A DNA stretch of 25,658 bases from a virus (IMGVR_UViG_3300009314_000290:1-25658); one strand, 5' to 3'. Shown: positions 1 through 8,201, numbered from the stretch's first letter. The notes: a model not told the origin generated them from the letters alone. Program-made: numbers and translations.

Positions 1-450
1 GTAGGAGCATTAACCGAAGCCGAAAAAGAATATTTGAGAATGAAAATTGAAGATGCTGTGAATGCTACAAACGCAGCTCTTAGCGAAGGAATACTGCCAG
101 GGGGGGGAATGGGTTTATTAAAAGCAAAAAACTCATTACAGGAGCTTACTGGCGACGAGAACGCAGGGAAGATTATAATGGAGAAAGTTTTAGAGAGTTG
201 TGTGAGGCAATTAGCCAAGAATAGCGGAGATAACGCTGATACGGTTATTGAAAAATGCTCTGACGGAAAATCAAACGGCTATAATTTCTATAATCAACAA
301 TATGAAGATTTAATTGAAACAGGCGTAATAGACCCTTTAAAAGTAGTTAGATGCGCCTTTGAAAACGCAGTTTCAATGGTATCAAATTTATTAACAACCG
401 AATGCCTAATCCCTGATACAAGGGAGAAGCAGGAGGTTAAAAGATTATGA
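1..450 (+). CDS. groEL: Chaperonin GroEL, C-terminal part (5' end outside window)
   Basis: The frame is open from base 1 and ends at TGA 448-450. The 149 visible residues match the returning intermediate and C-terminal equatorial part of GroEL: KIEDAVNATNAA (with the Asp equivalent to E. coli catalytic D398), the GGGMGL glycine turn, and YEDLIETGVIDPLKVV followed by TTECLIPD. The family folds proteins in a double-ring ATPase chamber in the cytosol. The usual C-terminal GGM tail is absent; the protein ends in a short charged tail (EVKRL). It overlaps groES by four bases (ATGA), so the two genes are translationally coupled. The order groEL then groES is the reverse of most bacterial operons. 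Position next to a portal gene says it is phage-borne, probably for folding capsid or tail proteins (inference). Confidence 0.93.
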   Translation, partial: VGALTEAEKEYLRMKIEDAVNATNAALSEGILPGGGMGLLKAKNSLQELTGDENAGKIIMEKVLESCVRQLAKNSGDNADTVIEKCSDGKSNGYNFYNQQYEDLIETGVIDPLKVVRCAFENAVSMVSNLLTTECLIPDTREKQEVKRL

Positions 451-752
451 ATCTAAAACCACAAAACAATCAAATAATAATTAGCTGGAAAAACCAATCC
501 AAAGAAGATTTAGCCAAGGATATGCAAAAGGCAGGTTTAACTTTACCAGAAGAAACTCAAGGTAGAGAACAGATGATTGAAATGGGCGAAGTTATGGCTT
601 GCGCTGACAATCTGTTAGATATTCACGATAAGCCAATTATATTAAAAAAAGGTGATAAGATTTTATTTGCCACCTTTACAACTTTTGATTTGGTTTTAGA
701 AGACAAAGAAGCGTTTGCAATCAACGCTAAAGATATTATCGCTATTTTATAA
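447..752 (+). CDS. groES: Co-chaperonin GroES
   Basis: 101 residues, close to the usual 95-100. The C-terminal half is typical: GEVMA, then a KKGDKILFA strand and AINAKDIIAIL ending, equivalent to the E. coli GEVLA / VGDIVIF / ESDILAIV segments. The N-terminal MNLKPQNNQIII matches the first GroES strand. Residues about 20-45 would be the mobile loop that docks on GroEL; it carries GLTLP where E. coli has GIVLT, and is somewhat longer and Lys/Glu-rich. The start is set by a strong AGGAGG at 431-436, ten bases upstream, and by the ATGA overlap with groEL. It should cap the adjacent phage GroEL. Sequence divergence is high, so the call rests on the pattern plus the neighbour. Confidence 0.88.
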   Translation: MNLKPQNNQIIISWKNQSKEDLAKDMQKAGLTLPEETQGREQMIEMGEVMACADNLLDIHDKPIILKKGDKILFATFTTFDLVLEDKEAFAINAKDIIAIL

Positions 753-754
753 TA

Positions 755-2689
755 ATGGTTAAAAGACCTGGAAAATCTAAATATTGGGACAGAATCAAAA
801 CTGAACTAATGGAATACCGGAAGGATATTTTAGGCGAAAACCTTGAAACTATCTGGAGGCAGGCAGACAGAGATTATCTCCCTCATAGACTTGGCAAAAA
901 AGGCAAGAAGATTTTAGTTCAAGATGAGGATAAAGGCTGGGCTTCAAGATTTGTGGAATTGGGTAAAGATAAATGGCAGACTGATGTTGCTACAGTTAAT
1001 CCTTTAATTAAAATCCAAACAGCTCTTTCAATTTTAATAGCCAGAAATCCGAGTGTTGAATTAACCCCAGGCAGTAAGAAATACGAAAACAGCACTCTTT
1101 TACAAAAAGAACTTTATAAGAAATCTTGGGAATTGGCTAAGTCCATTCAACAGCTTAAACTATTCGCTTTCAACCTTAGTAAATACGGCTGGGCAGTTGC
1201 CAGAACCTATCCAATGAAACTCCAAAGGGGCGGTTCAGTGGAATTTAATGGCGTATACCGAGAGAATTTAGACCCTTGGATGACTTGGATAGATGACAAG
1301 ACAAGGCCAAACAGCCCAATGTCAACAAGGGACTGGGCTTGGGCTAAATGGTATGACTTAAAAGCATTAAAGGAGGAATTTGGTAAAGAACCAGGATTTA
1401 AACATATCCAGAAAGGCAAAAGCGAATTACTGGATACCGAATACGAGAAATCAGTTAAGAAATTTGCAGGCAAGGATATGAAGCTGGTTTATTTTTATGA
1501 GAATCTTGATAATGACGCTTTTACCTCAATTTGTGATGGCATTGAGCTTTTTGAAAAAGAATTGCCTTTAGAAGATAGCCAGGGCAATAAGAAACTATCT
1601 CTCTGGCACGCTCCTTGGATGTTAAGGCACGCTGAACTTCCTTATGGCATTGGTATTCCTGAAGTAATCCGCAACGATAAGATTCTTTATAATAAGTTTC
1701 GCAATATGACTTCTGATCAAGTTATTCTGTCTATTTATAAGATGTGGTTTTACGAAGGCACAGACCAGATTGATTCAGACGGCAGAATAAAATTATCCCC
1801 AGGTGTAGGAAAACAAGTAAGCAACCCTAAAAATATTAAGTGGGTAGATGTTCCAGCCGCAGGCAAAGAGGCTTGGGAAGCAATAAAAATGATGCAGGAT
1901 GCTATTGATGAAGCTTCAGGAGTCAGCAGACAGTTAACTTCAGGAGAGGAAGTTGAAAAAACCGCTTATCAATCAGCTCAAAGGGCAGAGTTCGGATTAA
2001 GGAGATTAAACACTCCTCTTGACAATATCACAGACGCTTTAGAACAGGATGCTCAACTTACAATGATAATCAACGAAATGATTTACTCTATTCCTGAAAT
2101 CGTTAAGATAAATAATCCTGATTTAATAGCAAGGTATTACGAGGAAATTAAAGGCGATGCTGAATTATATGAAAGGGATGATCAGGATAATTTCTATGCT
2201 AAACTATATCCTGAAGTTCAAATGAATCTTGATACAGATGAGCAGGAACGGTTAGTTGAGTCAGAAGACGCAAGATTCTTTAGGGTAAAACCAAGAGGGT
2301 TAAAGTGGGAAGGTATGATTTCAGTTAAAGGGCAATCAATCTTAATTGAAACTAAAACTTTAGCCAAACAAATGACCCTTGAAATATTTAATATTATAAC
2401 CCCAATGCTTCAGTGGCCTAAAGAACTTGTTTTGAAACCTATTAAGCAACTTTGTAAGAAATATGAGGTTGACTGGAAAGAGTGGATACCAGATGAATGG
2501 TTGACAGAACAGCCAGAACAGCAACCACAGCAAGGATTATTCATTCCCCAGGATCAACAAACACAGCAACCTCAAACTTTAGCCAATCAAACAATCTTAC
2601 CAAAAAACGAAGTTAAGCCCTCTAAAAGCAATTTAATCAGCCAATCAGCAGGATTATTAAAAAAACCTGCTATGGCTATAGGTAAATGA
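755..2689 (+). CDS. Phage portal protein
   Basis: 644 residues, within the size range of podovirus portals. Portals form the dodecameric ring at one capsid vertex through which DNA is packaged and leaves. Visible features are an N-terminal DYLPHRLGKKGKK region, a middle segment with Trp-rich strands (DPWMTWIDDKTR), the GIPEVIRNDKILYNKFRNM helix, and AIDEASGVSRQLTSGEE with YQSAQRAEFGLRRL, the type of stem/crown helix seen in portals. The C-terminus from about residue 585 is a Gln/Pro-rich low-complexity tail. It begins two bases after the groES stop with no Shine-Dalgarno and overlaps the next gene by four bases. The terminase is not in the window and probably lies upstream of groEL. Confidence 0.82.
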   Translation: MVKRPGKSKYWDRIKTELMEYRKDILGENLETIWRQADRDYLPHRLGKKGKKILVQDEDKGWASRFVELGKDKWQTDVATVNPLIKIQTALSILIARNPSVELTPGSKKYENSTLLQKELYKKSWELAKSIQQLKLFAFNLSKYGWAVARTYPMKLQRGGSVEFNGVYRENLDPWMTWIDDKTRPNSPMSTRDWAWAKWYDLKALKEEFGKEPGFKHIQKGKSELLDTEYEKSVKKFAGKDMKLVYFYENLDNDAFTSICDGIELFEKELPLEDSQGNKKLSLWHAPWMLRHAELPYGIGIPEVIRNDKILYNKFRNMTSDQVILSIYKMWFYEGTDQIDSDGRIKLSPGVGKQVSNPKNIKWVDVPAAGKEAWEAIKMMQDAIDEASGVSRQLTSGEEVEKTAYQSAQRAEFGLRRLNTPLDNITDALEQDAQLTMIINEMIYSIPEIVKINNPDLIARYYEEIKGDAELYERDDQDNFYAKLYPEVQMNLDTDEQERLVESEDARFFRVKPRGLKWEGMISVKGQSILIETKTLAKQMTLEIFNIITPMLQWPKELVLKPIKQLCKKYEVDWKEWIPDEWLTEQPEQQPQQGLFIPQDQQTQQPQTLANQTILPKNEVKPSKSNLISQSAGLLKKPAMAIGK

Positions 2690-2919
2690 CAGACAAACCA
2701 ACACAATCAGGAATAGAAAAATTAGTCCGAGACCCTAAATGGAGCTTTGTTGAAAAGATTGCCCTTGAAATGAAACAAGACAGGAAAGCGGAGAGTATAT
2801 CAGAAGACAATCAATGGGAATTGGTTAAATCAGCTTTAAAAAATAAATATGAATCAAGAGGAATAACTAAATTTTTACAACGATTAAATGAAATTGCCAA
2901 TCAAAACATCCAAAAATAA
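2686..2919 (+). CDS. Small hypothetical protein in head module
   Basis: 77 residues, charged and predicted helical (EKLVRDPKWSFVEKIALEM, then an ENQWELVKSALKNKY-type helix). I do not recognise a family. The start is fixed by an ATGA overlap with the portal stop, which implies coupled translation and a related role in the head. The 3' end overlaps the next gene by 32 bases in another frame. Confidence 0.62.
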   Translation: MTDKPTQSGIEKLVRDPKWSFVEKIALEMKQDRKAESISEDNQWELVKSALKNKYESRGITKFLQRLNEIANQNIQK

Positions 2920-3322
2920 GCCAGAAAGCTCTATAATAATAGATGAGCCAAGAAAGCTTTTAATCCCAGACGAATCAGGCAAAAGCAACCATATCACAAT
3001 GGTTATTAACTGGAATAAGAATATTAAAGATTGCGAGTATATCAAGTTAATTTACCCAGACGGCTCTGAAAGCATAGTCCAAAAAGACAGATTCAGGAGT
3101 ATAATGTTCCTAATAGCCAATCAGGAAGAACGGGAAAAAATGGCAAGACAGAGAATAACCACTGTTAGAACGATTAAAAAAAATTATACGATTGAGTTTA
3201 ACAAGGATACCGCATTTAGAAAAGGCGAAAAAGCAATAATCCCAGTCGCAATCCAAGTCCCTGTCTCAATTCAAGATGAAGTCTTGGATTCAGGAGAAAG
3301 GGAAGGATTTAAACCAAGATAA
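2888..3322 (+). CDS. Hypothetical protein, beta-rich, head module
   Basis: 144 residues with alternating strand-like segments (SIIIDEPRKLLIPD, HITMVINWNKN, YIKLIYPDGSESIV) and a basic helix around residues 80-95. No family recognised. The first ATG overlaps the previous gene by 32 bases and has no Shine-Dalgarno, which is the rule in this module; the next in-frame ATG (at about 2999) would shorten it by 37 residues. Location between portal and scaffold suggests a minor head or head-completion role, an inference from order only. Confidence 0.6.
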   Translation: MKLPIKTSKNKPESSIIIDEPRKLLIPDESGKSNHITMVINWNKNIKDCEYIKLIYPDGSESIVQKDRFRSIMFLIANQEEREKMARQRITTVRTIKKNYTIEFNKDTAFRKGEKAIIPVAIQVPVSIQDEVLDSGEREGFKPR

Positions 3323-3396
3323 TTAATCAGCTATCATCCTTTCGGTTTCTTCTAACCGTAATCAGAAGTAAAACAAGAGGACAATAGCTCAAATAT

Positions 3397-4119
3397 ATGT
3401 CAAAAAAACAAGCTAAAAAAGAAACTACGCAAAAATCAGAAATTGCCCAATTAACCGAGAATATGAAAGGTTTAATTGAAGCATTTTCTACCTTAAGCAA
3501 CGATGTTGCTGATATAAGGACAGAGGTTGAAGCGGTCAAGTCAAAACCTCAACAGCCTGTAGCACCTCAAGAAATCACAGGCACACAGCCAGTCAGTAAG
3601 CTGCCAAGTGAGAATCCAGAAGATGTAGCTAAAAGATTTCCTGATATGAGCAGGGAGAATACACCAATCAAGGAAATGCCCGATTATCTGCCAGTAGAAG
3701 AACCTCCAGTTCAATTTATCCAAGCTAAAGATGAGCTTTTAGGCGAGGAGTTTGGATTAGAAATGGAAGAAATGACTGATAGGGCAGAATACAGAGTCCA
3801 TATCATTGTTCCAGATAGTTACCGCCCAGCTGCTGAGATTCAGAAATATCAGACTCATCACGAAAAAATAAGAACTGATTACCAAAACGAATTAACTCGT
3901 AGGAACGAGAATATCACAGAGGAAGAAATAGAAAAGAAACTCAAGGCGTGGGATGAGGTGAATGATAAAGTTGATATTCCAAGAGACGTTAGAAGCAGAA
4001 ACATTTCAAAAGTCGCAGGTCTTGGAATAAACCAGTTAAGAGAATGGCTAAATCAGGTTAGAGCTAATATCGCTAAATTCCAAGAACAGCCATTACAAGT
4101 CCAAAGAAAAGTTGGATAA
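3397..4119 (+). CDS. Hypothetical head-module protein with N-terminal coiled coil
   Basis: 240 residues. The first 50 (Lys-rich start, then EIAQLTENMKGLIEAFSTL with heptad spacing) look like a coiled coil. Residues about 52-110 are Pro/Glu-rich and probably disordered. The C-terminal half is helical (ENITEEEIEKKLKAWDEV, LREWLNQVRANIAKF). No catalytic motif is seen. It sits in the slot before the scaffold and capsid genes. It could be an assembly factor or head vertex protein, but I do not recognise it. Start ATG follows CTCAAAT with no proper Shine-Dalgarno. Confidence 0.6.
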   Translation: MSKKQAKKETTQKSEIAQLTENMKGLIEAFSTLSNDVADIRTEVEAVKSKPQQPVAPQEITGTQPVSKLPSENPEDVAKRFPDMSRENTPIKEMPDYLPVEEPPVQFIQAKDELLGEEFGLEMEEMTDRAEYRVHIIVPDSYRPAAEIQKYQTHHEKIRTDYQNELTRRNENITEEEIEKKLKAWDEVNDKVDIPRDVRSRNISKVAGLGINQLREWLNQVRANIAKFQEQPLQVQRKVG

Positions 4120-4143
4120 TAATTAAACTTTAACAATTTATAT

Positions 4144-4214
4144 AAGCTACGTAACCCAAAAAGAGATGTCTTTTCTGCCTATAAGGGTTTTTGCGTAGCT
4201 TCTTCCTTATAGGC
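4144..4214 (+). promoter_or_regulatory. Candidate structured RNA with interleaved stems (pseudoknot)
   Basis: Two perfect inverted repeats are interleaved in the gap between the coiled-coil gene and the scaffold gene. Stem A pairs AAGCTACG (4144-4151) with CGTAGCTT (4194-4201). Stem B pairs GCCTATAAGG (4177-4186) with CCTTATAGGC (4205-4214). The order A-B-A'-B' is that of an H-type pseudoknot. Inside, AACCC (4153-4157) could extend stem A with GGGTT (4185-4189), which competes with the end of stem B. AAAAGA (4159-4164) and TCTTTT (4169-4174) form a small inner hairpin. It may be a cis-acting RNA controlling capsid gene expression; no known class is recognised. Confidence 0.55.
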
Positions 4215-4220
4215 GGTCAA

Positions 4221-4241
4221 GACCTCTCTTTGTGGGAGGTC
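4221..4241 (+). terminator. Possible weak terminator hairpin before scaffold gene
   Basis: GACCTC (4221-4226) pairs with GAGGTC (4236-4241), followed by ATTTTAATT. The stem is short and the U-tract poor, so termination would be partial at best. It lies seven bases after the interleaved stems at 4144-4214, an arrangement like an expression platform. Confidence 0.35.
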
Positions 4242-4317
4242 ATTTTAATTAAAGGTTGTGCTTTATTTTGTTCGGGTAAATCTTCAGCCCGCTCCAAATG
4301 AAGTAAAACAAACAAAT

Positions 4318-5223
4318 ATGATAAAGACAATCAATTTAGTCCCTGAAATGGAGGGACAACCTTTGGAGGTTAAGCAACCTACAGAGGACGAATTACAGGA
4401 GGAAAACGAGGAGAAGGAAACTCCTGCGGAAGCTCCAGCCGTAGAAAAACCAGCTGACAGCGGGGAAGGCGACCCCGATAAAAAGCCAGAGGAAGAATCA
4501 GAGGGGGAATCTGAAACTGAAACTGAAACCTCAGAGGAAGAAGCCCCTGAAGATGAAACTCCTGAAGCCAGCGATGATGCTGAAAAGGATCGAGAACAAA
4601 AAGGATTGAAGGCTGAAGAAGACAAACTGACAAAACAAGTCAGGGATAATATTGTCAATCTTCGGTCTCAAAGGCGTGAACAGAAGCAACAAATCACGCC
4701 ACCAAGTTCTCAACCTATCACTCCTTCACAGGAGGATGATATTGACCCTGAAGTCAGCAAAATTGTTGATAAAAGGGTTCAAAAAGTCCTTAAGGATGGT
4801 GGATATGTTCCTAAATCTGAAATGGATAAAGAGAATCTTTTCAAAGGTATGAAAGATGCTGATGATAATTTTCTTAAATCCAGCCCAGAATACATTCATT
4901 CGTCTGAATTACGGAATGAATTTGATGATATTTTGGAATCTGCTGGTGAACCAAAAAATATTGAGGATTACCAGCGAAAGTTAGAAATAGCCCATAGTAT
5001 TATTAAAAAGAATCATCCAGACAGGTTTCCTGTTTCAGCGGCAGGTTCTTCTGTTCAGAAACGGCTGGATACTGCCAGTCGGGGAACGGGCGGAAAGAGC
5101 AAGCCTTCTTCTTCTCAAGGCTCATCATTGAGTCCTGATGAAAAGGCTCAATTACGTCGAGGGGGCTTCACTGAAGATGAAATCAAAGAGTTCGATAAAC
5201 AATTAATTAAGGAAAGACAATAG
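4318..5223 (+). CDS. Acidic scaffold-like protein
   Basis: From ATG 4318 the product is 301 residues. The frame is open further up to a GTG at 4258 (321 residues). I prefer the ATG because it follows CAAAT exactly like the gene at 3397, while GTG has AAAGG only two bases away. Residues about 15-105 are extremely Glu/Asp/Pro-rich, and the C-terminal third is Ser-rich and ends in a charged helix (DEKAQLRRGGFTEDEIKEF). An acidic, low-complexity, helical protein just before the decoration and capsid genes is the usual profile of a scaffolding protein, which guides shell assembly and then leaves. The call rests on composition and position, not on homology. Confidence 0.62.
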   Translation: MIKTINLVPEMEGQPLEVKQPTEDELQEENEEKETPAEAPAVEKPADSGEGDPDKKPEEESEGESETETETSEEEAPEDETPEASDDAEKDREQKGLKAEEDKLTKQVRDNIVNLRSQRREQKQQITPPSSQPITPSQEDDIDPEVSKIVDKRVQKVLKDGGYVPKSEMDKENLFKGMKDADDNFLKSSPEYIHSSELRNEFDDILESAGEPKNIEDYQRKLEIAHSIIKKNHPDRFPVSAAGSSVQKRLDTASRGTGGKSKPSSSQGSSLSPDEKAQLRRGGFTEDEIKEFDKQLIKERQ

Positions 5224-5254
5224 ATTTTCTATTTTCTTTCCAATAACAGCATAT

Positions 5255-5689
5255 ATGGCAGGATTTACTTTAAGAAAAGGCCACGCTGAGGTTGAAGAAG
5301 CCACTATTAGTTCATTGACATTAGCTATTGGTGATCTAATTGAATTAGATGTCGGAGCTACTGCTTGGACTGTAGGCGATTCTGCAACTGAGCATTGGCA
5401 GAGAAAAGGTGTTTGTATGGAAGCTGCTACTTCCTCAGATACTAAGGTTAAAGTTTTATTGGTTAGTCCAGACCAGGAATGGGAAGTTGAATCTGCTAAT
5501 AGCAGTTCTGCTGACGATAACGGTGATAGAATGGTTTTAACTGATAAAAATACCGTTAATAATTCAGGTACAGATAGTACCGCTGAAGAAGCTGTTGTTA
5601 TTCAGATTGCCCCAGTTGGCTCAGCGACTGATAATAAGATTCTTGTTAGATTCTTTGACTCAACTGGTATCAATCCTGATGCTGCGTAA
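5255..5689 (+). CDS. Capsid decoration-like protein
   Basis: 144 residues, beta-rich and Ala/Ser/Thr-rich, without charged helices. It starts MAGFTLRKGHAEVEEA and contains SLTLAIGDLIELD and KVKVLLVSPDQEWEVE strands. Small beta proteins of this type directly upstream of the capsid gene are commonly decoration or stabilising proteins on the shell. It begins after ATATATGG with no Shine-Dalgarno and ends two bases before the capsid gene. No specific family identified. Confidence 0.58.
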   Translation: MAGFTLRKGHAEVEEATISSLTLAIGDLIELDVGATAWTVGDSATEHWQRKGVCMEAATSSDTKVKVLLVSPDQEWEVESANSSSADDNGDRMVLTDKNTVNNSGTDSTAEEAVVIQIAPVGSATDNKILVRFFDSTGINPDAA

Positions 5690-5691
5690 TT

Positions 5692-6705
5692 ATGGCACAA
5701 GCAATTCCATTTACAACTGGAACTTCCCCAGATTTGCTGAATGTCGCTATTCAGAAGATTTGGCTAAAAGTAAAACCTTTTGTAGAAGATTTTTACAAGA
5801 GGTATGTTAATGTAGTTACTGGGGTTACTGATTATTACACCAAAGACAGTTCTCTCTCTGGTATGGGTGAAATGTCTCGTATTCTTGATAATGCCACCAT
5901 CCAGGCAGAATCACCAATTGAGGGATATGATCAAACATATACCCAAGTTCATTACGGAAAACTTTTAAGGGTTTCCAAGATGATGTGGTTTTTCGGGATC
6001 AAGAAAAGAGACCTCACCAGAATTACCACTGAAGTTAAAAGAACTTGTATGAGCGGCCGTGAAAGGATCGTAGCTGATAGAGTGGACAATATGTTTTCTA
6101 CAAGCTACACCAAGAACGATGACGCTGGCAATTACTCTGTTACAACCACTGGTGGTAATAGTGTAGCTTTGGTAAGTAATGCCCAAACACGGGAAGATTC
6201 AGGCACAAATAATAACAACAGAATCACTGATGGCACTACTGTTAACTTTGACTTTGCTTATGATGCGGTAAAAGCTTCTCACTATACCTTGTCTCCGCTG
6301 TCTCCATTAAAAGATGCTAAAGGCAATCCGTTTAATGCTACTCCAACCCAGTTCATTTTCACTAAAGGTTCTCCTGAATCCTTTATTGCCCAAGAAATTC
6401 TTGGTGCTATCAGAAGGGCGCATAAACCTGGTAGTTCTGAATATGACGGATCTGGAGTTCCAGCATTCAAAACAGTTGAATTGCCTTGGATTACTACTAA
6501 TACAAGTTATTGGGCTTGTCAGGATGAGTCTCTCATTAATGACGAGTATGGTATTCAATTCTTGGAGTCACAGCCAATCAAGTTAGAAGGCCCTAATATC
6601 GTATTTACCACAAAGGAAGTTCAATACACCTCTACAACCTTGTTTGCTCTCGGACATAATGATAGCCGAGGTACTGGTGGATCGAAAAACACCAACGCCG
6701 CCTAA
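5692..6705 (+). CDS. Major capsid protein
   Basis: 337 residues, the usual size for an HK97-fold shell protein. Features that fit: an N-terminal helix region (NVAIQKIWLKVKPFVEDFY), an E-loop-like stretch with GMGEMSRILDNATI and QTYTQVHYGKLLRVSK, a long spine-like helix DLTRITTEVKRTCMSGRE, then FIFTKGSPESFIAQEILGAI and a C-terminal GPNIVFTTKEVQYTSTTLF strand run. Preceded by scaffold- and decoration-like genes two bases away. No protease domain is attached and I see no separate prohead protease, so scaffold removal may not need one. Start is AATTATGG, no Shine-Dalgarno. Confidence 0.78.
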   Translation: MAQAIPFTTGTSPDLLNVAIQKIWLKVKPFVEDFYKRYVNVVTGVTDYYTKDSSLSGMGEMSRILDNATIQAESPIEGYDQTYTQVHYGKLLRVSKMMWFFGIKKRDLTRITTEVKRTCMSGRERIVADRVDNMFSTSYTKNDDAGNYSVTTTGGNSVALVSNAQTREDSGTNNNNRITDGTTVNFDFAYDAVKASHYTLSPLSPLKDAKGNPFNATPTQFIFTKGSPESFIAQEILGAIRRAHKPGSSEYDGSGVPAFKTVELPWITTNTSYWACQDESLINDEYGIQFLESQPIKLEGPNIVFTTKEVQYTSTTLFALGHNDSRGTGGSKNTNAA

Positions 6706-6720
6706 CGCTGTCTTAAAATT

Positions 6721-7488
6721 ATGAGGAAGAAAAAGTTCAAGTTTAATCCAGAAAGAATTGCGCTGATTATTTTAGCAGTAGTGTTTGTATTCTCATTTGT
6801 TAAGGCAGAATATTTGAGTCCTAATTCAATTAATGTTGAAGAAGGCGGAGTGTTAAATATTGAGACTTTAAACTTCGGACAATTAGCAGAAGGATTGAAA
6901 GAGACAGTCTTAGGTGCGATTACAATGGATACAAACACCTTTGATCACGGCATTGATATTACTGAAGGCGGTATAACTATTACAGCTGGCGGATTAACTG
7001 TATCAGCAGGTGGAGCAACTATTACTGGTAATATTACCCAAAGTAATGGCACAACCACTATTGATCGTTCTTATGATGGTTATTATGTATCAGGTAGTTT
7101 AACAGCAGCCACTGGAACAGCCACTACCACATTATCCGCTTGGGAAGTCAACATAGGGCAAAGGAGACTTTGCCGAGATGTTGTCATTGACCAGACAGGT
7201 AATCCCGATGATAAGATTTATTTCTCTGTTAGCACATCAACTTATGCTGGCAATGAATTTACCTTTAATAAAGGTTTAATTGCCAGTTCAAGTATTGCTA
7301 CCGCTACTACTGATATTCTCTCTAAAGAGGATGACGAAGGCGGTGACACAAGAGAATGGTGGAATTGGGATAATAGTGTCGGGGTTGGTATTGTAATGAG
7401 TCCAGATGCATTAATTTCTCCAAACGGAAGCTCCACTGACTTTGATGAAGTAGCAGGCACTTGGCACATCTTTTGTTTAGATTACTAA
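6721..7488 (+). CDS. Secreted beta-rich protein with signal peptide
   Basis: 255 residues. The basic start MRKKKFKFNP is followed by a hydrophobic stretch (residues 12-27) and VKA before Glu30, a credible signal peptidase I site. Next come repeated short strands with the rhythm GITITAGGLTVSAGGATI, a Thr-rich linker (GTATTTLSAW), and a C-terminal beta domain with DKIYFSVSTSTYAG, ending WHIFCLDY. The pattern is that of a surface stalk or fibre. A Sec signal is out of place in a virion gene. It is the first of four such genes in a row. Start is AAATTATGAGG without Shine-Dalgarno. Confidence 0.68.
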   Translation: MRKKKFKFNPERIALIILAVVFVFSFVKAEYLSPNSINVEEGGVLNIETLNFGQLAEGLKETVLGAITMDTNTFDHGIDITEGGITITAGGLTVSAGGATITGNITQSNGTTTIDRSYDGYYVSGSLTAATGTATTTLSAWEVNIGQRRLCRDVVIDQTGNPDDKIYFSVSTSTYAGNEFTFNKGLIASSSIATATTDILSKEDDEGGDTREWWNWDNSVGVGIVMSPDALISPNGSSTDFDEVAGTWHIFCLDY

Positions 7489-7494
7489 TTTAAT

Positions 7495-7564
7495 CTGAAA
7501 TGAATTCCTCTTAATCATTGAAACTGTTTCTAAAGGCAGTGGAGATTAAGGGGATAGATTTCAG
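7495..7564 (+). other. Long two-tier hairpin in intergenic gap
   Basis: CTGAAAT (7495-7501) pairs with ATTTCAG (7558-7564). Inside it, TCCTCTTAATC (7506-7516) pairs with GATTAAGGGGA (7544-7554), eleven pairs with one G-U. A small apical ACTG/CAGT stem (7523-7526 with 7537-7540) is possible. No T-run follows on either strand, so this is not an ordinary terminator; it could be an RNA processing or stability element between capsid and surface genes. The rest of the 7489-7608 gap is A-rich with nothing else recognised. Confidence 0.55.
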
Positions 7565-7608
7565 CTTAATAAAAAGGTCGTAAAAAAATAATTAAATAAT
7601 AAAAACTT

Positions 7609-8199
7609 ATGAAAGATAAAATATTATCAATTTTAGTTCCAGCTGCCATAATTGTCGTTCTTATGGTTACTGGTTATTACCTAATATCAGGAATTAAATC
7701 TGATATTAATAAATTAGATCAAAAACAAGAACAAGAATCAGAAACGCTTGGCTATTCTGAAGCAAAAATTGTTGATGTTATAGGAACAGAAACATCTCCT
7801 TATAGCTTTGAAGATAATAATGCTGGTTCTGATACTACAAGAGCAACTACAACTGGAATAATATTTGTTGGTAATGATGTTAATGTTTTGAATTTTGATT
7901 TATTCTTTCCAAAAACATCTTCAACACCGCCAACAACTCATTTTTATGTTATGCAATCAAATGATGCCGATTGCACAACAACAACAGAAGAAGCTGTTAA
8001 TATTGAGTGGGTAGATGTTACTCCAATAACCACTACAGCAAAAACAGCTTCAACAAGTTATGAATTAACTGTTCCACATAATAGATTTGGAGTTACACAT
8101 CAAATTACAAATTGGAATGCTTTATGCGCTAAAATTGTATTAGGTTCAGCTTCAAGCACAGCTTGGGTATCCGCTTCAAAACAATCATTAAATAATTAA
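7609..8199 (+). CDS. Membrane-anchored beta-rich protein
   Basis: 196 residues. One hydrophobic helix (residues about 6-27, with PAAIIVVLMVTGYYLI) follows a short basic start, with no good cleavage site, so an N-terminal anchor is likely. A short charged coil (SDINKLDQKQEQESE) follows, then a beta-rich Thr-rich domain ending CAKIVLGSASSTAWVS. Topology would place the domain outside the cytoplasm. Unknown family; the architecture matches its neighbours at 6721, 8473 and 9983. Start lacks a Shine-Dalgarno (AAAAACTTATG). Confidence 0.62.
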   Translation: MKDKILSILVPAAIIVVLMVTGYYLISGIKSDINKLDQKQEQESETLGYSEAKIVDVIGTETSPYSFEDNNAGSDTTRATTTGIIFVGNDVNVLNFDLFFPKTSSTPPTTHFYVMQSNDADCTTTTEEAVNIEWVDVTPITTTAKTASTSYELTVPHNRFGVTHQITNWNALCAKIVLGSASSTAWVSASKQSLNN

Positions 8200-8201
8200 T
8201 T

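Noticed and set aside
447-752. Reassignment of stop codons (TGA or TAA as sense)
   Set aside because: TGA ends groEL, the portal and the genes at 20093, 22738 region, and TAA ends most others exactly at neighbouring starts, so the standard code fits.
3323-3396. Inverted AGCTAT/ATAGCT and GGTT/AACC pairs in the gap before the gene at 3397
   Set aside because: The pairs are short or widely spaced and no better than chance in AT-rich DNA.
4284-4658. Long open frames on the minus strand opposite the acidic scaffold-like gene
   Set aside because: They mirror the GAA/GAG-rich sequence of the real gene, giving Ser/Leu-rich nonsense, and overlap it completely.
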